From positions 1 to 64,000 of the forward strand of contig NZ_JADWPD010000010.1 of assembly GCF_017308975.1 (NCBI RefSeq): a stretch of 64,000 bases of DNA, in the 5' to 3' direction. This DNA is from Amycolatopsis sp. MtRt-6 (GTDB lineage: Bacteria > Actinomycetota > Actinomycetes > Mycobacteriales > Pseudonocardiaceae). Position numbers and translations under genes: made by a program. The notes under the pieces are model-generated. The model saw only the letters and a program-made list of their open reading frames with translations. It made no database searches and was not told the DNA's origin. Below, one piece after another: positions 15,925 to 23,444 of this stretch (position 1 is the stretch's first letter; each line of letters begins with the position of its first letter).

Positions 15925-17519
15925 TCGAGTTCTCCCAGGTCACGGTGACCTACCCGGACGCGACGCGGCCGGTGCTGTCGGACGTGTCGCTGCTGGTCGA
16001 AGAGGGCGAGTTGTGCCTGGTCGCGGGCCCGACGGGGGCGGGGAAGTCGACATTGCTCGGCGCGATCAACGGGCTCGTCCCGCACTTCACCGGCGGCCGG
16101 CTTGCCGGGCGGGTCGTCGTCGGGGGGTTCGACACGTCTTTGCACCCGCCGCGGGAGCTGGCGTCGGTCGTCGGCGTCGTCGGGCAGGACCCGCTGTCCG
16201 GGTTCGTGACGGACACCGTCGAGGAGGAGCTCGCGTATGCGATGGAGCAGCTGGCGGTGCCGCCGGACGTCATGCGCAAGCGCGTCGAGGAAACCCTGGA
16301 CCTGCTGGGCATCGCCGACCTGCGCAACCGTCCACTTCGGACATTGTCCGGCGGCCAGCAGCAGCGCGTGGCGATCGGTTCGGTGCTGACGGCGCACCCG
16401 TCGGTGGTCGTGCTGGACGAGCCGACGTCGGCACTGGACCCGACGGCCGCCGAGGACGTCCTCGCGGCGATCACGCGGCTGGTCCACGACCTGGGGACGA
16501 CGGTGATCGTGGCGGAGCACCGGATGGAGCGGGTGGCGCAGTACGCGGACCGGCTGCTGTACCTGCCGGGCGACGGCTCGGTGCGGTCGGGACCGCCGGC
16601 GGAGATCTTCGAGACGTCGTCGATCGCCCCGCCGATAGCCGAGCTGGGACGGCTGGCGGGCTGGTCACCGCTGCCGCTGTCGGTCCGCGACGCGCGGCGG
16701 CTCGCGGGGCCGCTGCGCTCGCGGCTTCGGAAATTGTCGGTGGTGGGTCATAGTCTCTCGGTGACCGGTTCGGCACTGGACGTGAGAGAGGTGGTGGTCC
16801 GATACGGAGATGTCCTGGCGGTGCGCGGGGTCGACCTGCGTGTCGGGCCGGGGGAGGTAGTAGCGCTGATGGGACGCAACGGCTCCGGCAAGTCGTCGCT
16901 TCTCTGGGCGGTGCAGGGCAGCGGGCCGAGGTCGGCGGGGAAGGTCGACGTCGGCGGAGCGGACCCTGCGTCGCTCAAGCCACGAGTGGCCCGTCGGCGC
17001 GTCGGGCTGGTCCCGCAGACACCGGCCGACCTGCTGTACCTCGATTCGGTGGACGCCGAGTGCGCACAGGCGGACACCGAGTCGGAGGTACCGGCGGGAA
17101 CGGCCCGTGCCCTGCTGGACCGGCTCACCCCCGGGATCGCCGGTGAAGCGCACCCCGGCGATCTTTCGGAAGGGCAGCGACTGTCGTTGGTGCTGGCGAT
17201 CCAGCTGGCGTCGGCCCCACCGGTGGTCCTGCTCGACGAGCCCACACGCGGCCTCGACTACCACGCGAAAAGGCGCTTCGCGGCGGCCCTGCGAGAGCTG
17301 GCCTCGCAGGGCCACGCGATAGTGCTGGCCACCCACGACGTCGAGTTCGTGGCCACGGTGGCCACCCGCGTGGTGGTCATGGCCGAGGGCGAGGTGGTGG
17401 CGGACGGCCCGACCAAGGAGGTGGTCGTGGCGTCCCCGGCATTCGCCCCGCAGGTGGCGAAGATCCTCGCACCCGAGCGCTGGCTGACGGTCGACGAGGT
17501 AGCGGAGGCGCTGGCATGA
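15921..17519 (+). CDS. ECF transporter duplicated ATPase (A component, two ABC domains)
   Basis: This 532-aa protein is a tandem fusion of two ABC ATPase domains, in place of separate A and A' subunits. Domain 1 has Walker A GPTGAGKST (about 35-43), signature [13 protein letters not shown] and Walker B VVVLDEPTSALDP. Domain 2, from about residue 285, has Walker A GRNGSGKSS, the variant signature LSEGQRLSLVLAI and Walker B VVLLDEPTRGLDY. GGAGG lies before the GTG at 15921, which overlaps the T-component stop. The stop TGA overlaps an ATG at 17516 that opens a small ORF leading toward the S-component gene. Confidence 0.93.
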   Translation: MIEFSQVTVTYPDATRPVLSDVSLLVEEGELCLVAGPTGAGKSTLLGAINGLVPHFTGGRLAGRVVVGGFDTSLHPPRELASVVGVVGQDPLSGFVTDTVEEELAYAMEQLAVPPDVMRKRVEETLDLLGIADLRNRPLRTLSGGQQQRVAIGSVLTAHPSVVVLDEPTSALDPTAAEDVLAAITRLVHDLGTTVIVAEHRMERVAQYADRLLYLPGDGSVRSGPPAEIFETSSIAPPIAELGRLAGWSPLPLSVRDARRLAGPLRSRLRKLSVVGHSLSVTGSALDVREVVVRYGDVLAVRGVDLRVGPGEVVALMGRNGSGKSSLLWAVQGSGPRSAGKVDVGGADPASLKPRVARRRVGLVPQTPADLLYLDSVDAECAQADTESEVPAGTARALLDRLTPGIAGEAHPGDLSEGQRLSLVLAIQLASAPPVVLLDEPTRGLDYHAKRRFAAALRELASQGHAIVLATHDVEFVATVATRVVVMAEGEVVADGPTKEVVVASPAFAPQVAKILAPERWLTVDEVAEALA

Positions 17520-17656
17520 GGACGGGGAGGGGCGGGAGGGGGCGGGGGCGGGGGCCCGGGGAGACGAGCCCACGTCGACGCGCGGCCTGCGCCAGGCGGG
17601 TCAAGCCCGTTGGCGCGCGCCCACCTGTCCTGGCGGCGGCGGTGCCTTCGGTATGA
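17516..17656 (+). CDS. Small Arg/Gly-rich ORF between ECF A and S genes
   Basis: A 46-codon frame opens with an ATG that overlaps the ATPase stop (ATGA) and closes with a TGA that overlaps the ATG of the next small frame (ATGA again). The peptide is Arg/Gly-rich (MRTGRGGRGRGRGPGE and on) and ends GARPPVLAAAVPSV, which parallels the ARPPALAAAVTPA end of the next ORF. It looks like a by-product of the local duplication rather than a functional protein, but it would let ribosomes pass from the ATPase gene to the S-component gene. Confidence 0.4.
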   Translation: MRTGRGGRGRGRGPGETSPRRRAACARRVKPVGARPPVLAAAVPSV

Positions 17657-17968
17657 CCGGCTTCTTCGGCCGGACCATCCACCTGAGTCCGCGGCCTGCG
17701 TGGGTCCTCACCGTCGCGGGCTTCCTCGGCCTGGTCATGTTGTGCCGGCCCGGTCCGCGAGCTGACCTGCGGGCCCCCGAGCGGGCCGGCGTCGGCGTGC
17801 CCCAAGCGGCCGTGCCCGCCAGCGCGCGTCCACCTGCCCTCGCGGCGGCGGTGACCCCGGCATGACCGACTTCCTCGGCCCACCGCCCCGCACGATCCGC
17901 CTGACTCCGCGGCCCGCGCTGGTCCTCACCGTCGCGAGCCTCCTCGGGCTGGCCATGTTCTGCTGGCC
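17613..17968 (+). repeat. Imperfect direct duplication of the S-component gene 5' end
   Basis: Copy 1 (about 17613-17748) and copy 2 (about 17821-17968) align from about 40 bp before an ATG through the first transmembrane helix. Shared landmarks are a GCGCG-x-CCACCTG block, GCGGCGGCGGTG, ATGACCG, CCGCGGCC, and GGTCCTCACCGTCGCG. Copy 2 starts the full-length gene; copy 1 stops matching after CATGTT. This accounts for most of the 342-bp interval between the ATPase and S-component genes. Confidence 0.8.
17653..17865 (+). pseudogene. Truncated duplicate of the ECF S-component N-terminus
   Basis: This 70-codon frame begins MTGFFGRTIHLSPRPAWVL and continues TVAGFLGLVML, closely matching the first ~36 residues of the real S component (MTDFLGPPPRTIRLTPRPAL and on). 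Its remaining ~35 residues are Pro/Ala/Arg-rich and unlike any S component. It begins and ends in ATGA overlaps, with the small ORF at 17516 and the full S gene at 17862. It is therefore a remnant still linked into the translational chain. If made, it would insert a single transmembrane helix. Confidence 0.7.
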
Positions 17969-18692
17969 GCTCTTCACCCACCCGCAGCCGACCGCGGCCG
18001 CGCACACCGCCGACGCGCCCTTCGTCTTCATGGCGACCCTGCCGGTGCTCATCCTGGTCGTGCTCGGCGAGCTGTCCCGTGGTGGCATCGACGCCAAGGC
18101 GCTCGCCCTCCTCGGCGTGCTCTCGGCCGTCAATGCCGGGCTGCGGCCGCTGAGTGCGGGGACCGGCGGTATCGAACTGGTCTTCTTCCTGCTCGTCCTC
18201 GCCGGCCGCGTCTTCGGGCCCGGGTTCGGCTTCGTGCTCGGCTCGACGTCACTCTTCACGAGCGCCCTGCTCACCGCCGGTGTCGGGCCGTGGCTGCCGT
18301 TCCAGATGCTCGCGTCGTCGCTGATCGGGCTCGGGGCCGGCCTGCTGCCGCGCAAGCCGCGTGGCAAAGCCGAGATCGTGCTGCTGGTCGGCTACGGCGT
18401 CTTCGCGGCCTACTTCTTCGGGCTGCTGATGAGCCTGTGGTCGTGGCCGTTCCTCGCCGGGGACAGCACGCAACTCGGCTTCGTGCCCGGCGCGCCGCTG
18501 ACGGAGAACCTGCACCGGTTCGCCGTCTACACCGTCCTGACGTCGACGCTCGGCTGGGACACCGGCCGCGCGATCACGAACGCGGTCGCGATCGTCCTGC
18601 TCGGGCCCGCCGTGCTCGCCGTCCTGCGGCGGGCGGCCCGGCGAGCCGCCTTCGGGGCTCCCGTGCGGTTCGATCAGGCCAGCGCGTCGTAG
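17862..18692 (+). CDS. ECF transporter S component (substrate binding; cobalamin suspected)
   Basis: This 276-aa integral membrane protein has six or more helices and the signature of actinobacterial ECF S components: ALALLGVLSAVNAGLRPLS, GGIELVFFLLVLAGRVFG, and GPWLPFQMLASSLIGLGAG. It confers substrate choice on the T/A module upstream. Cobalamin is inferred from the companion DUF4430-like protein and the CbrT-like layout; no cobalamin riboswitch is visible, so the substrate remains open. The ATG at 17862 overlaps the stop of the truncated duplicate. The last 19 nt overlap the convergent hydrolase gene. Confidence 0.82.
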   Translation: MTDFLGPPPRTIRLTPRPALVLTVASLLGLAMFCWPLFTHPQPTAAAHTADAPFVFMATLPVLILVVLGELSRGGIDAKALALLGVLSAVNAGLRPLSAGTGGIELVFFLLVLAGRVFGPGFGFVLGSTSLFTSALLTAGVGPWLPFQMLASSLIGLGAGLLPRKPRGKAEIVLLVGYGVFAAYFFGLLMSLWSWPFLAGDSTQLGFVPGAPLTENLHRFAVYTVLTSTLGWDTGRAITNAVAIVLLGPAVLAVLRRAARRAAFGAPVRFDQASAS

Positions 18693-19570
18693 ATGCCGAC
18701 CAGCTCGGCGAGCTTCCGGGTGTCCGGGACGTGGCTCGTGTCGAGGTCGAACACGCGGAAGCGGTTGCCCGGCGTGGCCGCGTCCGCCTCGCGGATCATG
18801 CGGTTCTGCAGCGCGAGCGGGATGACCCGGTCACGCAGGTGCCGGACGTAGACGCGGGGCACCCGGCCCCAGCGGGCGCGCGTGCCGCGGGCCGGGGTCG
18901 AGCCCTTGCCGGGGAGCTCGTCCGGGGTCATGCCGTTGAGGAACGTGAAGAACTCCGCGTCCGTGGCCTCCGCCATGAACGCGCTCTTCGCCGCCGCGAG
19001 CAGGGCGCGGTCGGCGGTGCGCCAGTTGCAGCGGACCGCGCCGACCACCGCCGGGTCGGCGGCGACGAAACCCAGGAGGTCGCCGATTGCCGACGACGCC
19101 GCCTCGGGGGTCTTCAGGTACTCGTCCGGGGTCGGGAGGTCGACGCAGCAGAACGCCGCGTCGTAGACGAGGAGGTCGATCAGGTGCGGTACCGCGTCCG
19201 CGACCAGGGTGATCGCCGCGCCGCCGATGCTGGCGCCGACCAGCACCACCGGGCCGTGCGCGGCCGCGCGGCGGACGACGTCCACTGTGGCCACCACCTG
19301 GTCCGCAACCGTCACGCCGGCCAGCGGTGACCGTTCCGTCGCGAACGCCGCCAGGTCCTGAGGTGCCTGGTAAGAGAGCCGGAACTGGTGTCCGGACAGG
19401 TCGACCCCGACGCCGCGGTGGCCGCGCAGGACCAGCTCGGCCGGCGCGGAGGACACGCCGTTGGCGCCCGCGGCGAAGACGAACGTGGTCACGCGGTGAC
19501 CGTGGGACGGCCACGGGAGGCCGGCGGCGGGAGCGGCTTGGAGAACGGTGCGTCGGGTCAGTTCGGGCAT
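18674..19570 (-). CDS. Alpha/beta hydrolase
   Basis: This 298-aa protein has an alpha/beta-hydrolase fold. The nucleophile elbow is GASIGG (Ser at about residue 113), a candidate acid lies in VRHLRDRVIPL, and the His is in DTSHVPD near the C-terminus. The N-terminal LTRRTVLQAAPAAGLP is twin-arginine-like, but the protein lacks a convincing cleavage site. The frame MPELTRR starts at ATG 19570. The substrate is unknown. It is convergent with the ECF S-component gene (19-nt overlap). The upstream 94-bp gap holds nothing recognisable. Confidence 0.75.
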   Translation of the reverse strand: MPELTRRTVLQAAPAAGLPWPSHGHRVTTFVFAAGANGVSSAPAELVLRGHRGVGVDLSGHQFRLSYQAPQDLAAFATERSPLAGVTVADQVVATVDVVRRAAAHGPVVLVGASIGGAAITLVADAVPHLIDLLVYDAAFCCVDLPTPDEYLKTPEAASSAIGDLLGFVAADPAVVGAVRCNWRTADRALLAAAKSAFMAEATDAEFFTFLNGMTPDELPGKGSTPARGTRARWGRVPRVYVRHLRDRVIPLALQNRMIREADAATPGNRFRVFDLDTSHVPDTRKLAELVGIYDALA

Positions 19571-19664
19571 ACCCGACAGTCAAGCGAGCCCGAGCTGCGC
19601 CGCCCAGCCGACGAAGTCGCTGTCCGGACCACCGAACGGAGGCCCGGACCGCAACGAAAGTCGA

Positions 19665-20519
19665 TCAGCCGTAGGAGTAGAAGCCGCGGCCCGTCTTCTT
19701 GCCGAGCAGGCCCGCGTCCACCATGCGCAGCAGCAGCGGCGGCGACGAGTACAGCGGCTCCTTGAACTCCGCGTACATCGAGTCCGCGATGGCCTTGATG
19801 GTGTCGAGACCGATCAGGTCGGACAGCCGCAGCGGGCCCATCGGGTGGGCGGTGCCCAGCTCCATGCCGCGGTCGATGTCCTCCGCCGACGCGAAGCCCG
19901 ACTCGATCATCCGGATCGCCGAAAGCAGGTACGGCACCAGCAGCGAGTTCACGATGAAACCTGCGCGGTCCTGCGAGCGGATCACGGTCTTGCCCAGCGC
20001 CTTCGTCGCGTGCTCCTCCGCGCGGCGGGCGGTCTCCTCGCTGGTCAGCAACGAGGGCACCAGCTCCACCAGCGGCAGCACCGGCACCGGGTTGAAGAAG
20101 TGGATGCCGACCACCTGCTGCGGCCGGCTCGTCGCCATGCCCAGCTTCATGATCGGGATCGACGACGTGTTGGACGCGAACAGCGCGTCCTCGGCTTCGA
20201 CGATCTTGTCCAGCTGGCGGAAGACGTCGACCTTCGCCTGTTCCTGCTCGAGGATCGCCTCGATGACCAGTTCGCGGTCGGCGAACTCGGCGATGTCCGT
20301 GGTGAACCGGAGCCTGGCGAGCGCCGCGTCGGCGTCCTCGGCGGTCAGCTTGCCGTTCTTGACGCCGCGTTGCAGTGACTTCTCGATGCGCGCCTTGCCC
20401 GCGTCGAGAGCCGGCTGGTTCACCTCGGTGACCACGACGTCCACCCCGGACCGCGCGTGCACCTCGGCGATACCGGACCCCATGAGGCCCGCTCCGACGA
20501 CTCCAACCCGACTTATCAC
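19665..20519 (-). CDS. fadB2: 3-hydroxybutyryl-CoA dehydrogenase
   Basis: This 284-aa NAD(P)-dependent dehydrogenase oxidises 3-hydroxyacyl-CoA to 3-ketoacyl-CoA, feeding fatty-acid or polyhydroxybutyrate turnover. The Rossmann motif GVVGAGLMGSGIAEVHA is at the N-terminus. The HFFNPVPVLPLVELV block carries the catalytic His, and the C-terminal dimerisation domain has RAGFIVNSLLVPYLL and GLDTIKAIADSMY. The length is typical. GTG 20519 follows GGAGGAG; the longer frame upstream is not family-like. It appears monocistronic. Confidence 0.95.
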   Translation of the reverse strand: MISRVGVVGAGLMGSGIAEVHARSGVDVVVTEVNQPALDAGKARIEKSLQRGVKNGKLTAEDADAALARLRFTTDIAEFADRELVIEAILEQEQAKVDVFRQLDKIVEAEDALFASNTSSIPIMKLGMATSRPQQVVGIHFFNPVPVLPLVELVPSLLTSEETARRAEEHATKALGKTVIRSQDRAGFIVNSLLVPYLLSAIRMIESGFASAEDIDRGMELGTAHPMGPLRLSDLIGLDTIKAIADSMYAEFKEPLYSSPPLLLRMVDAGLLGKKTGRGFYSYG

Positions 20520-20567
20520 CGGTTCACTCCTCCATCGCTTCGCAGCCCCGATTCTGGGCAGCACGCG

Positions 20568-20615
20568 ACGCGCGAGGGCGGTTGCCGGATGTGGCCCGGC
20601 TCCACCCTCGCGCGT
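20568..20615 (-). terminator. Terminator downstream of the DUF3073 gene
   Basis: ACGCGCGAGGG (20568-20578) pairs perfectly with CCCTCGCGCGT (20605-20615), and GCCGG/CCGGC forms an inner stem. It starts 11 nt past the leftward DUF3073 stop and lies just upstream of fadB2. Confidence 0.65.
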
Positions 20616-20625
20616 TTACGCGTGC

Positions 20626-20820
20626 TCAACGACGGTACTCGTCGTACCCGTCGTCGTACGGGTCTTCATACCGGCTGTCGGCAGAGTCCTCATGGTGGTT
20701 GTCACTGGAGGAGTTACTCGACAGCTCGCGCTGCAAAGCATCGAAGTCGGTCTCGTGCGAGCTGTACTTGAGCTCACGCGCCACCTTCGTCTGCTTGGCC
20801 TTAGCCCGGCCGCGCCCCAT
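20626..20820 (-). CDS. DUF3073 protein
   Basis: This small hydrophilic protein (64 aa) begins MGRGRAKAKQTKVARELKYS and continues TDFDALQRELSS, the signature of DUF3073, an actinobacterial family usually found near purM, as here about 10 kb away. The C-terminal half is acidic and Tyr-rich (YEDPYDDGYDEYRR) and probably disordered. Function unknown. The ATG at 20820 has AGGGGG upstream. It is divergent from the gene at 21028 across a 207-bp gap that holds no clear element. Confidence 0.9.
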   Translation of the reverse strand: MGRGRAKAKQTKVARELKYSSHETDFDALQRELSSNSSSDNHHEDSADSRYEDPYDDGYDEYRR

Positions 20821-21027
20821 GGCTCGACCCCCTCGCACAGGGGCGGGGCGGCCGGGGGAATCGGCGGCCCCGCATCGTCTCGACAATTCTTTCCTGCTCA
20901 CACCGTACCGTGTCCGGGGGGTTCGATGCGACGTGGCACGGTGTGCCGGTGGTGACAGTGTCGGCCGGACACCGGTTACCGGCCGGTCGGTGGCGATCGG
21001 TGCAGGTAGACGTGCCACGATCTACCC

Positions 21028-21924
21028 GTGCTCCGTCCCTTCGTGGCTTACCTGCGGGTGTACGAACCCCTGCTCGCCCTGGGCGATCCGCCGGACGAGC
21101 GCCTGCGCGCGGCCGTCGCGGCGGCCAAGCTGCGGCGGACGGACGCGGGGGCGCGCGAGCAGGCCATGTGGCTCAAGTCACAGGTGGCGGCACCGCGGCG
21201 GCTGCTGCCCGCCGAGCTCGCCGACGGCCGTCCGGCGCCGAGCCTGCTGACCGACGTCCTGGTGCTCGACCCCGCGGAGGTGCCGGGTGGCAAGGCCGAG
21301 CACGGCCCCCTTGTCTGCCCGCTGGAGCTGCGGGCCCGCTCGGCAGCCGCGCTGGTCACGTTCCTCGGCGACGCGCACCCGGCGCTGAAGAACGTCGTCC
21401 TCGACGAAGGCGGCTTCACCCAGGAGACGATCCGCGCCCGGACGAAGTCGGCGATGGCGGACCTGAGCACGTCGGCGGCGCACACGCTGTCGACGACCTG
21501 GACGGTCCCGCTGCCGTGGTTCGTGCTGATCGAGCCGGAGGAGCGGCGCCTGGTGCTCGGCAACGGCCGCGCGGACCCGCAGCGCGAGCTGTCCTGGCGA
21601 GCCACCCTGGCGGACGCGCAGCACCGCGCCCGCGAGGCGGGAGAGCTGCTGGAACAGACATTCGGCGACTCCGGACCCGGCCGAGTGCTGTTCGAGACGC
21701 GCCGCTGGCTGGACAACTTCCACGCGGACTCGGTGATCGAACTCGACTACGGAGGCCTCGTCCAGCTGTTCACGGACCCGGTCCTGGAGGCCGACAACAC
21801 GGCCGACGAGGTCCACGACATCCTGGACGCCCTGCGTTCGGGCAACGTCGAGGAGCTGGCCGAGCTGTTCTCGGACCTCCGCGAGTTCTGGGGCGACGTA
21901 GCCGCCCGCGAGCGCGCCAACTAG
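21028..21924 (+). CDS. Conserved actinobacterial hypothetical protein
   Basis: This soluble protein of 298 aa has no enzyme motif I recognise. It begins MLRPFVAYLRVYEPLLALG, contains ELRARSAAALVTFLGD and the Trp-containing block TTWTVPLPWFVLIEPEERRL, and ends with acidic helices (NVEELAELFSDLREFWGDV). Homologues are widespread in actinobacteria as uncharacterised proteins. GTG at 21028 is the only start that retains the conserved N-terminus. The gene is followed by the longest gene-free stretch of the window. Confidence 0.75.
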   Translation: MLRPFVAYLRVYEPLLALGDPPDERLRAAVAAAKLRRTDAGAREQAMWLKSQVAAPRRLLPAELADGRPAPSLLTDVLVLDPAEVPGGKAEHGPLVCPLELRARSAAALVTFLGDAHPALKNVVLDEGGFTQETIRARTKSAMADLSTSAAHTLSTTWTVPLPWFVLIEPEERRLVLGNGRADPQRELSWRATLADAQHRAREAGELLEQTFGDSGPGRVLFETRRWLDNFHADSVIELDYGGLVQLFTDPVLEADNTADEVHDILDALRSGNVEELAELFSDLREFWGDVAARERAN

Positions 21925-21959
21925 TGGACAACCGCACGGCCCGGCGGCTTTCCGGCCCA

Positions 21960-22007
21960 AAACCGTCGGTGCCTCCCGGTAGCGTGGAAAACGGGGGCTG
22001 CTCAGCC
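21960..22007 (+). repeat. 48-bp dispersed element, copy B
   Basis: It is identical to 223-270 at 45 of 48 positions. It reads GTCGGTG, eight bases, TAGCGT, then AAAACGGGGGCTG and CAGCC. It lies 35 nt past the stop of the preceding gene and points into a region without a rightward gene. Any transcript from it would be non-coding, or antisense to the asparaginase gene at 22512. Confidence 0.65.
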
Positions 22008-22219
22008 ACGCGACGGCGACGCTTACGGCTCGCTGACCTGCGAAAATGCCGACGCGGTGGGCCCATCGCGGCCGGCGGGTCGGTGCGGATAGGCGGTCGA
22101 CGCGCGATCTTCTGTGCTGCCCGGCGGGGCCGGTGAGCCGCACTGCGGGTGCGTGGAGTTCGCTGACGACCAGCCGCGCTGCGGCGGGTTCGGGACCAGC
22201 GGCTGGTCCACGCGGTGGG

Positions 22220-22448
22220 CTGCCGTAGCTCCGGCGGGGCGGGGCGCTGGTGGGCGGTCGCGCGATGAGCTGCGCTCCGCTGGGGCGGGGGCGCCGGCGG
22301 CGGCCGCGCGTTGAGCCGGGCTCCGACGGGCCTGGGCGATGGCGGCCGCGCGATGAAGCCGGGCTCCGGCGGGGCCGGGGCATTGGCGGGCGACCGCGCG
22401 GTGAGCCGCGCTCCAGCGGGGCGGCGAGTTGTCAGCCTCCGCGGTGAG
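22220..22448. repeat. Degenerate tandem repeats, five units of 43-50 bp
   Basis: The gap 21925-22511 (587 bp) has no supported gene. Its right half holds five imperfect units: 22220-22269, 22270-22315, 22316-22358, 22359-22405, 22406-22448. Each begins near CCGGGCTCCG or CTGCGCTCCG, has a GGCGGGG core, and ends with CGCG followed by GTGAG or GATGAG. Divergence between units is high, so the array is old. Chance long frames across it are Pro/Arg-rich and not credible. No CRISPR-like spacing or palindromy is seen. Confidence 0.6.
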
Positions 22449-22511
22449 CCGAGTCGTGGCTTCAACGCGCACGCAAGCCCGCCGCACGAGGGCCGAACCG
22501 CCCCGCGTCCG

Positions 22512-23444
22512 TCACCGCAACTGCGGCACCCGAACCTCTCCCACCGGCCGTCCGCCGCCGAGCACTTCCGGGTGCGCCAGCTCATCGAGCCCCGACACGT
22601 CCACGCCGAGGTACCGCAGGGTCGAAACCGCCAGTGGCGCGCAGGCCCGCTTCGCGCCGTCGTCCAGCTTCATCGCCACCGCGAATCCGTCCGGCAGCGC
22701 GAACGCCTGGACTCCCTCCGCGCCTGCCTTGGCGACCAGACCCTCCACTGCGGACATCAGCGCCGTGTCCTCGCGGCCCGTTCCCGCCACCAGCCATGGG
22801 TGCGCCCGCATTGCCGATGCCACCTCTGCCAACGGACCGTCCGAAGCGGCCGCGATCCGGCCGAACGCGCGCGCCAAACCCGTCAGGGAAAACGCGAACA
22901 GTGGTGCCCCGCAGCCGTCCACCCCCGTGTGGGCGATGGGCTCGTCGGTCAGGGATGCCACGGTGTGCGCGAGAGACTGCTGCAGCGGGTGGTCGGGCGC
23001 CGCGTACCCCGGCACCGGCCAGCCGGCTCGGACGCACGTTGTCAGCATCGCCGTGTGCTTGCCCGAGCAGTTCATCATCACGCGGCGCGGCTCGGCCGCG
23101 TCGCGCATGCTCGGCACGTGCAGGGGGAAGTCCGGTGGGCACGCCAAATCCTCTTCGCGCAGGCCGGCCGCCGAAAGCAGCTCCAGCACCCGCTTCACGT
23201 GCCCGGGCTCACCCGAATGGGACGCGCACGCCAGGGCCAGGTCCTCGCCCGTGAAGTCCAAACCGGCGCGGAGCATGCCCACCGCCTGCAGCGGCTTGTT
23301 CGACGATCGGGGATACACCGGCGAGACCACGTCTCCCAAAGCGAACCGAACGGCGCCTTCCGGGCCCGTGATCACCAGCGCGCCTCTGTGGACGCTTTCG
23401 ACGAAACCGGACCGGACCACTTCCGCGAGCACCGGGTTGGTCAC
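22512..23444 (-). CDS. L-asparaginase II family protein
   Basis: This 310-aa protein belongs to the thermolabile L-asparaginase II family, unrelated to the classical bacterial enzyme. Typical segments are AEVVRSGFVESVHRGALVI at the N-terminus, SPVYPRSSNKPLQA, LALACASHSGEPGHV, MMNCSGKHTAMLTTC and HTGVDGCGAPLFAF. It probably hydrolyses asparagine to aspartate and ammonia in the cytoplasm. The GTG start overlaps the rsiG stop by 4 nt (GTGA), giving translational coupling; the asparaginase-rsiG-ygfZ order recurs in actinomycetes as far as I recall. Confidence 0.9.
   Translation of the reverse strand: MTNPVLAEVVRSGFVESVHRGALVITGPEGAVRFALGDVVSPVYPRSSNKPLQAVGMLRAGLDFTGEDLALACASHSGEPGHVKRVLELLSAAGLREEDLACPPDFPLHVPSMRDAAEPRRVMMNCSGKHTAMLTTCVRAGWPVPGYAAPDHPLQQSLAHTVASLTDEPIAHTGVDGCGAPLFAFSLTGLARAFGRIAAASDGPLAEVASAMRAHPWLVAGTGREDTALMSAVEGLVAKAGAEGVQAFALPDGFAVAMKLDDGAKRACAPLAVSTLRYLGVDVSGLDELAHPEVLGGGRPVGEVRVPQLR

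Noticed and set aside
22220..22448. Tandem repeats as a possible CRISPR array
   Set aside because: Units are contiguous and degenerate without constant repeats or unique spacers, and no cas gene is near.
22023..22487. Pro/Arg/Ala-rich frames over the tandem repeats
   Set aside because: Composition is that of random GC-rich DNA on both strands, with no ribosome site and no conserved pattern.
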